Positions 10,505-21,957 of a stretch of 64,000 nt of DNA are shown here, piece after piece. Every line of letters starts with the position of its first letter. Position 1 is the stretch's first letter. Position numbers and translations under genes: made by a program. Under the pieces are notes generated by a model. That model ran no database searches, was not told the origin of the DNA, and saw nothing but the letters and a program-made list of their open reading frames with translations. Source of the DNA: Boswellia sacra (lineage: Eukaryota; Streptophyta; Magnoliopsida; Sapindales; Burseraceae). The DNA lies in assembly GCA_013180625.2 (NCBI GenBank), contig SNVD02002434.1:1240001-1304000 (forward strand). Direction: 5' to 3'.

Positions 10505-13500
10505 TGACACGACCAACCCCTAGCTACACGGGCGAATCATGCCTAAAATTATGGTATTGACTGTTTCTTAATTCTTGTCTTTCTCATGGAACAAATTTGA
10601 AATAATTTCCATTACATTCACAAATGAAATTTAAATAAAACAATTTAACTATTACAACCTTGACCTATTCTTGCACCATCACGTGGCTGGGCCTCCACAC
10701 TTCCTAACTAAATCACATTTTGCTTTCAACCTGGGGGGAAAAAATTTTTAAAAAAAAAATAAAAATAAAAACAAAGATGTGAGTATAAAACTCAGTGAGT
10801 GGAGATAAAAAAAAATGTATTTGTAAATAATTATTGAATGACTAAATTCATCAAAATACTAGTCATAATTAAAACAATAAAATAATCATCTTTAATCGTA
10901 TAATACGATGCTCTTGATGATCATGCTAAAATCATTGCTTCAGTTATTTACTATGCAAAACATAATTTTCTTAAAAATCTTCTTTCAGAAGAAACTTTTG
11001 AGAATCATGCTTCTTTTTCAAACTAACTCATATAAACATATTCAAAACTCTTTTCATTATACTAAACAAGTACCCCTGGAACTATCTCATCCTGTCTGGC
11101 GAGATCTAACATCGCACAAGCAGAGCTATCTGAATTTTCTCATACCTGATGAGATCTACATCACGCAGGTAGAACTATACGTACCTGGCGAGATCTAACA
11201 TCGCGCAGGCCTACTATCTGGTCATACGCATGCGTAGAGCTGCCCCCAAAGGACTAAAGAGCCTATATCACACGGTCCAAAGCCTCTATGTGTGTCTGAA
11301 CGGGCCCCAAAGGCCTCTATCTATATCACTGTCTAAGTTATCTGACTAATTGTCTGGGTATCTGGGTAGTAGCTTAGTATAACATGACTACACTTTCTTA
11401 TCTTCATTAAAAACTGATTTCATTTAAAACTGCTTTATATGCTAAAATTTCTCTTTTCAAGCAATTTATCAAAATCTGAAAATTTTATGCAAGCTAAAAC
11501 TGAAAATATTTGTATTATTTGAATTAATCCAAGACAACATTTAAAATGACATTTCTAAATACTTTAAGAAATCATTGAGTCAAATGACTATGAAAACTTT
11601 AAATATCAATGCTTTCACACTTTCTCTAAATTTACAAAATATAACTTTCTGAGAAAAAAAACTAAAATATACTTCAAATATAAAATCTGATTTTTCTTTT
11701 CTAAATGTTATATCTTTGTTCAAAACTAATTTTTATAACTAAAATTCATGTCTGCAACTAATTTGAAACTAGCATTGAAATATCTTAATAATTAAAAGTA
11801 AGTATAATAAATGGGTCTATCTACCCTCAAAAAATACTATAAAAACTAACTTGAATTCTTCTAAATTCGCTAAAATTCTCGATAATTCTATAAAATGTTA
11901 AATAAACATAACTAAATAAATACTAAAATATATTTCTAATTATCCAGAAAATAAACCTTCTACTCTTTTTAAAACTTTCTAAAATATCCATAAAATAAAA
12001 TACTTTCCATCTCACTATAAACCATAATTTATATTTTTATCTCAAAACCTCATATATCATACTTCAACTAAAATCTTTTTGACTATTCTAATTTTTTCAT
12101 AATTCTGCATTCAGGTCCCTACAGATTCTGGAACAACTTTTTAAATTTGCAATTTAGCCCCCACTTGGACAGTTTTAAAATTTGGCATTGTCACCCCTGC
12201 AGAATTAAATTCTACTTTCCAAAACTTTTTCTTTTTACTTTACTATTATTTTGAATATAAAATCACTTATCATTTTGTAAACCAAAATCACCATTTCTTC
12301 AACATATGTATTTATTTAAAGAAAATAAGCCAATACCTCAATTTTCTATATTAATTCATTTAATTATAAATGTCTATTTTCCAATTATAAACAAAAACTT
12401 TCTACTTTCCATTAACACATAGCATACACTCCTTCTGCAACTTTCACCTTAATTTTATTTTTCTCTTGTACTCAAACTTTTTGAAACAACATTTACTATA
12501 TATTCAAAAACTAATCTACTAGCACTACCTATAACCATCCTTCTATCCAAAATCTAATCATTTACACACTCTTATTTTCAAAATATATAAATCACCATCA
12601 TCTATTCTAAAAACCTTTAATATAACTCAATTAATTAAACTAATAACTTGAATTATATGAAAAACCATAAATTTAATACACTTTAAAATAATATAAAATT
12701 CTCAAAACATAATCCACTCACTAATTTGGTTGCACAATTCGGTTAGCTCGGATTTGATTCCAAAATCAACATTCCGTCTATCCGGCCACATTCTTCAACA
12801 AAGAATTAATCCTTCCTTGTCCTAACATCATAAAAGAGCTCATCACATTATATTCAATTAGTAATCAACTTGAATATTTAAAATTCTCAATATCCAACTT
12901 CATATCTTAATCCAATCAATCCTAATTAACTCCATTTCTAAACTTCTTAAATAGAGCAGTTCTTGTTATCTGATTTTTAATAAATAATTGACTTGTCCAA
13001 ATGGTCTAAAATTTTATACAGACCTTCTACACATACATATCTAATAACATATAAAATTTCATAGCATTCCAAGTTCATTAAGTACCTCAAAATCTTCATG
13101 TTTCTAGATACAAAAATTCTGTAAATTCATTTCCAGAACTGACCTCTCCATATTCTAAAATACATGATAATTCATACTAAATTTGTAAAATCACAAAACT
13201 CTCCAGATTTAAACTAGACATATACACAAACTCGTATCCCAAATTTCATAATTTTTGAAGACCTCTAAATACCTCAAATCACTTACCCAAAACTGATTTT
13301 CTGCAGAAAAACTGAATTTCCAGTAGTAAACAGTAAATTTCGAAAATTCATATAAAATTATATACTCAACATTTTTCAGTGAATCTAACTTTAAACAAAT
13401 CCTTAGGATGTCTATTTTAACATATATAAATTTCAGAATCAGATTCAAAGCCAATAAATTGCAGAAATTTTCGGAATTGCTACTGTTCACAGAACCCTAA

Positions 13501-13956
13501 ATTTAATTTCAACATCTTAAACCTTCAAATTCACCAAGACAAACCATAAACACATCAAAAAAAATGATCAATTACCTTAAATAAGACTTCAATTCTATCT
13601 TGATCCTCATTCTCTCTCTAGATTCTCTCTCTAAAAATTATAAAACATCCAAATATCTCCTTAAATTTCAATCCTCTTGCATGAAAAATACAAAAATAAC
13701 CTAATATTATATTAAAATTATAAATATTACTTTGTTTTTCTCTTCACACAAGCCTCAAATTAGCTTCTTCTCCTTCTCTTCTCTTCACTCCCATCAGCCT
13801 TGTCCATTTTCTCTAGAATTCTCTCTCTCTCTGTTTTTTTTTTGTTCTTATAATTAATTTTTTTCTAAGGGCTGGACTTATTATGTGGGTTGGGTATTAT
13901 AAAAATAAAACATGGACTGAGCTTCTTGTAATTAGCCCAAAGAATGGGCTGTTTCA
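10505..13956 (+). mobile_element. Solo LTR (3452 bp), probably Ty3/gypsy chromovirus (Tekay/Del-like)
   Basis: The block starts TGACACGACC and ends GGGCTGTTTCA, with the 5-bp duplication AGTAA on both sides (10500-10504 and 13957-13961). Inside, no retroelement protein domain is seen on either strand. The C-rich repeated core (11088-11330: three copies of a GAGATCTA-CATC-type motif, GGCCCCAAAGGCCTCTAT) and the TGTCACGACC-like start are typical of the very long LTRs of Tekay/Del chromoviruses; the lineage is inference. Strand is assigned from the TGACACGACC end and is tentative. The rest is AT-rich and non-coding. Confidence 0.82.
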
Positions 13957-14905
13957 AGTAATATTATATATGGCATTTTAAATCTCAAATTATAATTTCA
14001 AGCATTATGTTAAAAATTATTGAAATATATATCATAAAACTTCGAAAGTTATCAGGGGCGTAACGACAAACGGTGACTAGGGGTTGGCTGGATTGGCTGC
14101 AACCCAGCCAAGTTTTTGAGAAAAATCTCAATTTGGTATTAAAGCTTTAAATTATTACTCTTAGACCCTTACTTTAAAACAAATTTTATGTTTTTAAACC
14201 CAACCATACTTAAGAAAAACAAAAGATTTTATATGGAAAAAATTCATTTTAAATCTTATAACATATTTCAAATAAATTACCCTTTTATATGATCTTTATT
14301 TTCTTTTTATTCTTTGTTATAAATTGTAATCATATCTAAATCTCAAATGTCAAATTATAACTTCTCATTATTATTCTCTTTCTTATCTAAATTTTTAATT
14401 AAATATATAAATAAAAATAAATACATTTATATTTTTACCAAACACATTTCTTATAAATATAGACCTTTTTATAACAAAATTTTCGTATAAACTAAACATT
14501 AACGAAAAAATTTTACCCCAGTGGAAAAAAAAAAATTTTAGTTACGCTGCTTTCCCTTAATTTAATGCTTGTCAGGGAAACATATGGGCTGGGCTTAAAC
14601 TTGAGGGTCTCAAGTAATAATTAAAAAATGCAAGACCAGTCATATAATATATGGCATTTTAAATCTCAAATTATAATTTCAAACCCTATGTTAAAAATGA
14701 TTGAAATATATATAATTAAACTTCGAAAGCTATTGTGCATTAATCTAATGTTCATCAGAAAAACTATGGGCTCAACCTTGAGGCTCTCAAGTAATAATTA
14801 AAAAATGAAGCTGACCAGTAATATTACATACGACATTTTAAATCTCAAATTATAATTTCAAACCCTATGCTAAAAATTATTAAAATATATATGATAAAAC
14901 TTATC
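13957..14905. repeat. Degenerate tandem repeat family, right flank (three partial units)
   Basis: A shared sequence (GGCATTTTAAATCTCAAATT, then AATTTCAA, TATGTTAAAAATTATTGAAA, ACTTCGAAAG) appears at about 13962-14052, 14641-14735 and 14829-14900. The first unit is interrupted by the hAT-like element at 14053. The units continue the family present at 9928-10504, now separated by the 3.45-kb solo LTR. Confidence 0.7.
14053..14554. mobile_element. Decayed non-autonomous DNA transposon, hAT-like
   Basis: The insertion breaks a repeat unit between CGAAAGTTAT and the TTAATTTAATG segment. Its left end CAGGGGCGTAAC and the reverse complement of its right end (AAGCAGCGTAAC) match at 9 of 12 positions, in the style of hAT terminal inverted repeats. 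No 8-bp target duplication is visible and there is no transposase, so the class is tentative. Confidence 0.5.
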
Positions 14906-16450
14906 CGTTAACATTTAATTAAAAATGTATTTTTAAATGTTTTGATAAATTTCCACGTCAGATATATAGGATTGCAATTTATTATACAAATTAGTAAAAG
15001 TAATTTTATCTCATATCATATTAAAAAAATCCATATGTGGTACCCACCTCTTACTCTATTAATCTACTTACACGTCGAAAAGTCTTTAGCTACGTGTATC
15101 GGTGCACCCATTTTCAAAATTTTTATAAATTTAATGTAAAAGTTGTAAATTCTTGTATAAAAATCATAAATGTGAAAAAAAAGTTGTAAATAAAAAATTA
15201 TATAACTATTTTCAATTTTTTGTAAATAAGTATAAAAGTTGTAAATCATTTTATAAAAGTCATAAATGTAAAAAATATTCATTTACAACTTTTTTTTGAA
15301 ATTTACGATTTTTATATAAGGATTTACAACTTTTACCCTATTTTTATAATTTTAAAAATAATTTTACGGTACAATTATTGTACCGTAGCATGACCCACCA
15401 TCAAAAAATTTCATTTTGAACCTGGCACACGTGCGTGGGAACTTGTCTTGCTTGTACGTACGGATGAGAGGGCATCGTCTTCGCAAATCAATATGGATCA
15501 CGTGTTTCTAGAACGCTCATTCTTTCGTGCATTTGCATTCGTAAGAAATAAAAAATACTATCGAACAATATATACTAAAAAATTAAAATAAAATAATATT
15601 ATATTATTATCAAATTGTTAATAGATTATAAATGTTAATAAAATTCAATTTGAAATAAGTAATAATATCCACCTAATGAAATGGCCCAAGAAAAATAGAG
15701 CAACCGACATGCCATTTGCAGCACCCATAATTGAAGAAATTGATAATGAAATTTCGACATGATTCGTGCAAAAATATATCAATAATAAATATACTAAGCG
15801 CGTACTTTGCAATTACACGTCTCTAATGAGCTTAAAATATACATAATAATGCATTAAATATTTGTATTTATTATTTTAAGTTTTTTAATATAAAAATAAA
15901 ATCTTTATCATAAATTAATAAACTATTATTACACGAAAATGCAAGGTAAGTTCCTCAAAGTCAAAGGAATCTCCAACTTCAATTGTGCCCAGAAGTACTG
16001 GTTGATGATTCAACAACAACTGTGTGTATATACCATACATATAATATAAACAAGTAGATTCATGCATGCAACTCTTTGTTCGACTCAATTAGAAGGTGAT
16101 TAATTCAAAAATTCTTTAGTGATTCTCAATGTTGTATAGACTGGCGTGAATACTGAGTGTTGAGACTAAATGTGTGATTATTTTTATATTGCAATATTAA
16201 ATGTCAGGATCTCAACCATGCATGAAAATGCATGGGGCATTCGGGCAAGCCTGTGGCTCCAAATTAATTATGAGTTCACAAGGGCTGTTATTGGAGCAAA
16301 GCTAAATAAGCTAAACGAATCTTGCTTTTGCAGATGGGTCATTTTCTACTTGGACGTTTCTTGGCTTTGAGCTAGCCATTTTTTTAATCTTAATAAGCTT
16401 TTGTTTTCTTCTGCACGTAGATGTTCATTATCACGGCCATGCATTACATG
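14906..16450. other. Intergenic DNA with a foldback MITE
   Basis: AT-rich, no supported gene. It holds the MITE at 15089-15389. Two CACGTG G-box cores (about 15427 and 15500) and several ACGT cores lie 1 kb upstream of the MATE gene, but there is no way to tell from sequence whether they act. Confidence 0.6.
15089..15389. mobile_element. Foldback MITE, about 300 bp
   Basis: Long inverted arms: 15136-15190 is nearly the reverse complement of 15281-15336 (core GTAAAAGTTGTAAAT). The outermost bases GCTACG and CGTAGC pair as ends, and a short palindrome GGTACAATTATTGTACC lies just inside the right end. The loop holds a further direct copy of the arm motif (15232-15276). No coding capacity. The family is not identified. 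Confidence 0.6.
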
Positions 16451-16458
16451 TATAAATA
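16451..16458 (+). promoter_or_regulatory. TATA box of the MATE gene
   Basis: TATAAATA about 245 bp before the ATG. It is followed by a short leader with a probable 5' UTR intron (GT at 16527, CAG ending at 16632) before the start codon at 16697. Confidence 0.55.
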
Positions 16459-16696
16459 GATCTCAACAGGTATGCCTAGAAGCACTTCAGTTCCATTACT
16501 TTGATTTAATTCAACTTTTGAGCAAGGTTTGTTTCTCGTTGATATATGTTTTTGTTTAGTAATTTTTTCCAATGTTAATTCTTTTGCCATACTTTAATTC
16601 CATTAATGACACGCATTTTCCTGATTGTGCAGCTTAGCTAGCTTGCGAGTGATATATCAGTTTTTTAAGTTGTGCACTGAATATCGACCTGACCTT

Positions 16697-18232
16697 ATGG
16701 CTGACAGTGATATGCATTCACAAGAAAGCAATAAGTGGAGGATGCCATTGCCACTCTTTGTTTTCTTCAAAGATGTCAGGTATAATACAGTTTTACTTAC
16801 CCACTTAGTTAACTTGTAACTAAAAGTGTCTATTAACGTTTCAAAGAATTGTGTAATTTTCTTTGAAGATGGTATAGTTTTTGTTACAAAAATTATATTG
16901 GTATTAAATTGAATAATTTTTATCAATAAATTAGGGCCTTTTTGAATACTCTTTTTTGCGTTTTTAGCATTTTTGTTCTCGTTCAAAAACCTTGGAAACT
17001 ACGGGATACTTGTTTGGTTACACATTTTGTCTTAAAAATAGAAAAAAAAAAAAAAACAAAGGAAATCTAACGTACAAGCTCTTGATAGCAAAGTTTTGTA
17101 AAAAAAGTGAGAACAAAAAATTCTCAACAAAGAATTGTCTACACTGTTCACTCAAGCTTTTGCTTCTTCATTTTTTTTTCCTCTAACATTTCTCTATGTT
17201 TTGTCTCTAAGGGTACTTCACTTCAGCCTCTTTGCTTTTTCATTTTTTCCTCTAACATTTCTCTCTCTTTTATAATATTTGAAAGTAAAAAAAAAATATA
17301 TTTTTTAATCTTTTTTCAAGTATCATTCATTTTCAAACAAAAATATAAAATACATATAAACAGACATATTTTTACACAATTTAATTTTTTGTAGAACATG
17401 TCAGTATACCTCTCATTCTCATATTCATGGTAAGAATGTTGGAAACAAAACACATAACCAAAAGGACCCACTTGTTTTAATGAATTTTCAATCATGAAAT
17501 ACCATTTTCAAGAAATACTACACAATCTTTGAGGGGTTAATATGTAGCATTTATGCAAAGTTAAGACTTAAAAAAAAAAAAAAAAAAAGGAATAGGGTTT
17601 CTGCATGATTCGGGATTTAATTCTTTCTTGTATGTCATCTTGTGAATAATATATAGATGCTTATTAAATAATTAACTGGACTAAGATGAATTGATTACTT
17701 TATAAAAAGCATGCATGCATGCAATAGAAACCTTTCAAGATTATGTTTCCTTTGAGCGAATTAATTTCTTGTTTCGCGAATAATGTAAATCCAGAAATGT
17801 CTTCAAGATGGACTCACTTGGATCGGAGATACTGCAGATGGCAGTGCCGGCTGCTCTAGCTCTAGCAGCTGACCCTGTTGCTTCCTTAATTGATACGGCT
17901 TTCATTGGTCGTTTAGGTTTGCTCTTGTATGCTCAGCATTTTTATTGAGTCCTATCAAAGTTTTTTTATTTATTTTGAATGGTAGCCCTAATAAATTAAT
18001 TTATCTAACAGACAACAATTGGTTAATTTTTAACTGGTATATTATTCTTCAAAGATTGTGCAGTTTTATGTTAACATCATGACTAATAATTACAACGAAT
18101 TTATAACCAATTTATCTTACAACTTGAGTTGGTAAACTATTAATAGGTTATCATATCATGTAATTTAATATTTTTTATTTATTTTTATTTTTTACTCACA
18201 TAACTGTATTTTGTCAACTCATGTGTAAAGAA

Positions 18233-18289
<57 letters not shown>

Positions 18290-21200
18290 CTTCTTCGAAA
18301 AACTTTCAATCCTTCCATAAAGACAATATTTACACATATTTGGATATATTAATTAATGTATTAACACAAGGGTTAAGGTTGCCTATGTTTTAAATTATTT
18401 TTCCATCTAGTGACCTTCCCTACAAATTTAATCCCGTCGCAAAGAGTTATTAATGATCAAATGAATGATGAATCGTATATATGTATATTTTCTTTGTATA
18501 AAGGACCGGTGGAGCTTGCAGCTGTAGGCGTTTCAATTGCCCTATTCAATCAAGCTTCAAGGATTACCATATACCCAATCGTTGGTATCACCACTTCATT
18601 TGTTGCCGAAGAAGAAACTATCAGCGCCAATGAGAAAACCAAGAATGAGATAAACTCGAAAAATACTCCACCTACTAATGGCGACATAATAATAATAGAA
18701 GATCATCAGTTGAAGCCACAAGATGCCATCATCGACAACTTGGAAAAGGGTGCTACATTAACCAACAGTACTGAGACAAACCAGTCAGCAGCAGAAGAAG
18801 GTACATATAATATATAATATATTTTTCTCTCTGTTTTTCTCTGAACTGGTTGTTGCATGCATAATAAATTAATTTAATTTAATTTAATTTTAACAGTACT
18901 TCAACCTTGGTGATTCTTTGTCAGATTCTAATAATACAACATGTAAGTCTCCCTCTCCAATCAAAAGCCTAACAACTACGGCCAAATTGAGCAAGGAGAA
19001 GCGGCATGTTCCTTCAGCTTCAACAGCTCTAGTGATGGGCGCTTTACTTGGTCTCGTACAAGCTATAATACTTATAGGGGGAGCAAAACCTCTCTTGCAT
19101 GTTATGGGCGTGAAATCTGTAAGTTGTCGATTGGAGGACTTTTCTTGCTCTGTTACTTTCTCTGTCAAAGCATGCTTTTTTTTTTTTTTTTGTTTATAAT
19201 CTCCTTTTAATATTGAATAGGGAAGTAATTGTAGATTTTTGTTATTGATGATCAGGATTCACCCATGCTAACCCCAGCTTTAAAGTACTTGACTTTGAAA
19301 GCACTGGGCTCTCCTGCAGTTCTTCTCTCTTTGGCAATACAGGGCATCTTCAGAGGTTTTAAGGATACAAAAACTCCTTTATATGCCACCGGTAAGCTGA
19401 TTTAACTTTTTTGCCTTTTTGGAATCACTTTTTTATGAATATATAGCTTAATTAAAAACGTTGACATTTAGTTGAAATTTTACTTTAAACTACAATCAAC
19501 TTCTTTTATACGTTTAAAATATTGAGTTCCCATGGGTTTTGCTACAATAAATTTAAATATCGGTACATTTTTATATAAATCTGTATAAATTTTGTACACT
19601 CTATATAAATTGTCCATAAATACATAAAATTATAAATTATACCACGTACAATTTTTATATATTCATGTAAAAAAAATGTATACACTCGTGTACAGAATTT
19701 TACCAGAAGTATACCGTACTCGGATCTACCATAGCAATTCCCATCATAATTAATTTAATTATTCTTGCTCTTTGTTAATTTCTTTGGATTACAACAGTTG
19801 TAGGAGATTTAACAAATATCATCTTGGACCCAATACTCATCTTCCTCTGCCGTCTTGGTGTTTCTGGCGCAGCCATTGCACATGTTGTTTCACAGTAAGT
19901 TGTACTTCTGCGATGCTTATAAAGTCCTTAATTTATTAGTGTTGCTTAAGAGGCATCTCTATATGCTAACTGTTAACTGATAATATCGTCCAGGTACTTG
20001 ATGTTACTTATCCTCCTTTTGAGGCTGATCAAACAAGTTTATCTCTTACCTCCAAGTCTCAACGATCTGCAATTTAGCAAGTTTCTTAAAAATGGTAAAA
20101 TACCAACATGTTATGCAATCATATAAGCAGCTGACAAAATATATTTCAGTTGTGCCCTCAAGGAATAGCCTAGGGGGTTGAGGGACCTGGGCCTTGGTGC
20201 ATTCAGATACATCAAGGTCCCAAGTTCATGCCCTCCTAAATTCTACCCTCAATTATCTCTCAGGTCATGTCATGGGGTTGAAGCCTGACCGAGACGAACA
20301 TAAATAGTCCGGTTCGGGCAGGAGTTTGAGTTATCCAAAATATATATATATTTCAGTTGCGGCTGGCTTTAGTCCAACAATGTTTTTTCTGTATTTGGGC
20401 CCAGGTTTTCTGTTATTAACCAGAGTGATAGCTGTTACAATGTGTGTAACTCTGGCAACATCCATGGCTGCACGCCTGGGTGCAACACCTATGGCTGGAT
20501 TCCAGATTTGCTTACAGGTCTGGTTAACATCATCTCTTCTGGCTGATGGCTTGGCTGTTGCTGGACAGGTAGCTAGTAACTTCCTTTAAAAAAAAAAAAA
20601 AAAAAAAAAATTTAAGGCTTCATGATCATTGTCATTTGCCAGATTTTACCAGGACACTCTAATTGACTGACTTTATGTTTTCCACTACAATGTTTTAGGC
20701 CATTCTGGCTTGTGCATTTGCTGAGAAGGACTACGAGAAGGCCACAAATGCTGCAGCCCGAGTGCTACAGGTATCCCTTTATTTAATGTTTGCAGATTGG
20801 GGGTAATAAAATTGATTGTCTAATTATACTCTAATTTTTTTAATTATTTACCCAAGTTAAAAGGTAACATATAAAAATTATCGTTAATTTCTCAAATGCA
20901 GAAACATAACTTTGCAGATTGATTTATTTTAGTAACTCAACTATAGGCATCTAGCCTCGTTTAATAGCTTGACATAATATTAATCACTTATCTTGATGTT
21001 GAACAATACTCGACAAGTATTTTGTAAGGTATTAAACTATAAAATTGTTTTGCTCAAAACCTCAACACTTGAACACTTGGTTTAAGATTTTACTAAAATA
21101 TAAAATTGCTTCTCAAACTTGGATATGTGTGCATTTTTCCATATCATTTTTATGAAATAGGAACCGCCCACAAGTTGAAAAAACTTCGATGAGCATTTCT

Positions 21201-21957
21201 ATAATGAGCATAACCGTGTTCCCAGGAGTTCATTTCTGTTAGATATGATATCAGAAGTTTAATTGTTTTACAGATGGGTTTTGTTATGGGGTTGGGGCTT
21301 GCTGCCTTTGTTGGAGCATTTCTGTACTTCGGCTCTGGAATTTTTTCGAATGATGCTAATGTTATACGTTTTATAAACATGGGCATACCGGTAATTACAA
21401 TCCACAACTACCGAGTGCATTTATTTTTCCAGTAACTTAAACTGAATTATTCTTTTTGTACATCACAGATTGTTGCAGGTACTCAACCTCTCAACTCTTT
21501 ATCTTTCGTCTTTGATGGTGTAGTCTTCGGAGCTTCTGATTTTGCATATTCTGCCTACTCCATGGTCAGTTTAGAGGCCCCCTTGGCCACATCAGAGTAT
21601 ATGTGCAATATGTTGCATCTATAGACACTTCTCAACACACCCTTTTCTGATAATACACTAACATTCTTTGAAATATATTTTTTCTTCAGGTTCTGGTGGC
21701 CATAGCAAGCATAGCATCTGTATTTGCTCTCTCTAAAAGCAACGGTTACGTTGGAATATGGGTTGCATTAACCATATACATGGCTCTGCGGACATTCGCT
21801 GGTGCATGGAGGTAATAAAAGCGATTTTCCTTGACCTTGTTTCGGTTTACAAATTGCTATATCGTTCACCATTTGAATCAAAATTGATGAAGTGAACTGG
21901 CTGTACGTTTACAGGATGGCTACTGCAACTGGACCTTGGCGCTTTCTCAAAGGCTGA
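16697..21957 (+). CDS. MATE family citrate transporter, FRD3/DTX43-like (13 exons, 547 aa)
   Basis: Multidrug-and-toxin-extrusion membrane carrier of the plant citrate-efflux branch, which loads citrate into xylem for iron movement or releases it from roots under aluminium stress. Exons: 16697-16779, 17795-17916, 18504-18800, 18925-19118, 19256-19391, 19798-19894, 19994-20094, 20405-20568, 20699-20770, 21274-21390, 21469-21564, 21690-21811, 21915-21957. The phases join exactly to 547 codons plus TGA. Recognisable blocks are ALALAADPVASLIDTAFIGR (exon 2), the long hydrophilic loop typical of the citrate branch (exons 3-4), GIFRGFKDTKTPLYATVVGD, MAARLGATPMAGFQICLQVW, QPLNSLSFVFDGV and MATATGPWRFLKG at the end. 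The usual 12 helices are expected for the plasma membrane. The substrate is inferred from family. A SINE sits in intron 7. Confidence 0.93.
17146..17278 (+). repeat. Imperfect direct repeat in MATE intron 1
   Basis: The segment TTCATTTTTTTTTCCTCTAA plus CATTTCTCTATG (about 17166-17200) recurs as TTTTCATTTTTTCCTCTAAC plus ATTTCTCTCT (about 17237-17270). Low complexity; probably local slippage or tandem duplication. Confidence 0.5.
18236..18298. repeat. (TA)n microsatellite, about 31 units, MATE intron 2
   Basis: Uninterrupted TA dinucleotide run between GTTTA and ACTTCTTC. Likely polymorphic in length. Confidence 0.95.
19540..19735. mobile_element. MITE-like AT-rich insertion in MATE intron 5 (tentative)
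   Basis: Starts near TTGCTACAATAAA and ends near CTACCATAGCAA, with GGTAC/GTACC motifs near both ends and many TATAAAT / TGTACA repeats, reminiscent of the foldback MITE at 15089. Arms are weaker and boundaries uncertain. Confidence 0.35.
20135..20359 (+). mobile_element. tRNA-derived SINE (20153-20335) with long target duplications, in MATE intron 7
   Basis: A 183-bp GC-richer block with an internal Pol III promoter: box A TAGCCTAGGGGG (about 20166-20177) and box B-like AGTTCATGCCC (about 20222-20232). It is flanked by a direct repeat: CAAAATATATTTCAGTTG at 20135-20152 and the same with extra TA units at 20336-20359. This is the hallmark of LINE-mediated retroposition. The duplicated target contains TTTCAG, a copy of a 3' splice signal next to exon 8. 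Direction is set by box A before box B. Confidence 0.75.

Noticed and set aside
10908..11198. ORF inside the large solo LTR
   Set aside because: Low-complexity start and LTR repeat wording; no retroelement protein similarity.
18894..18924. Acceptor AACAG at about 18896 for MATE exon 4
   Set aside because: It reaches an in-frame stop after five codons; the TTTGTCAG acceptor ending at 18924 gives the conserved frame.
20357..20404. Extending MATE exon 8 upstream to the TTTCAG acceptor as the main model
   Set aside because: The extra 16 residues are absent from the family as I know it; kept only as an alternative splice possibility.
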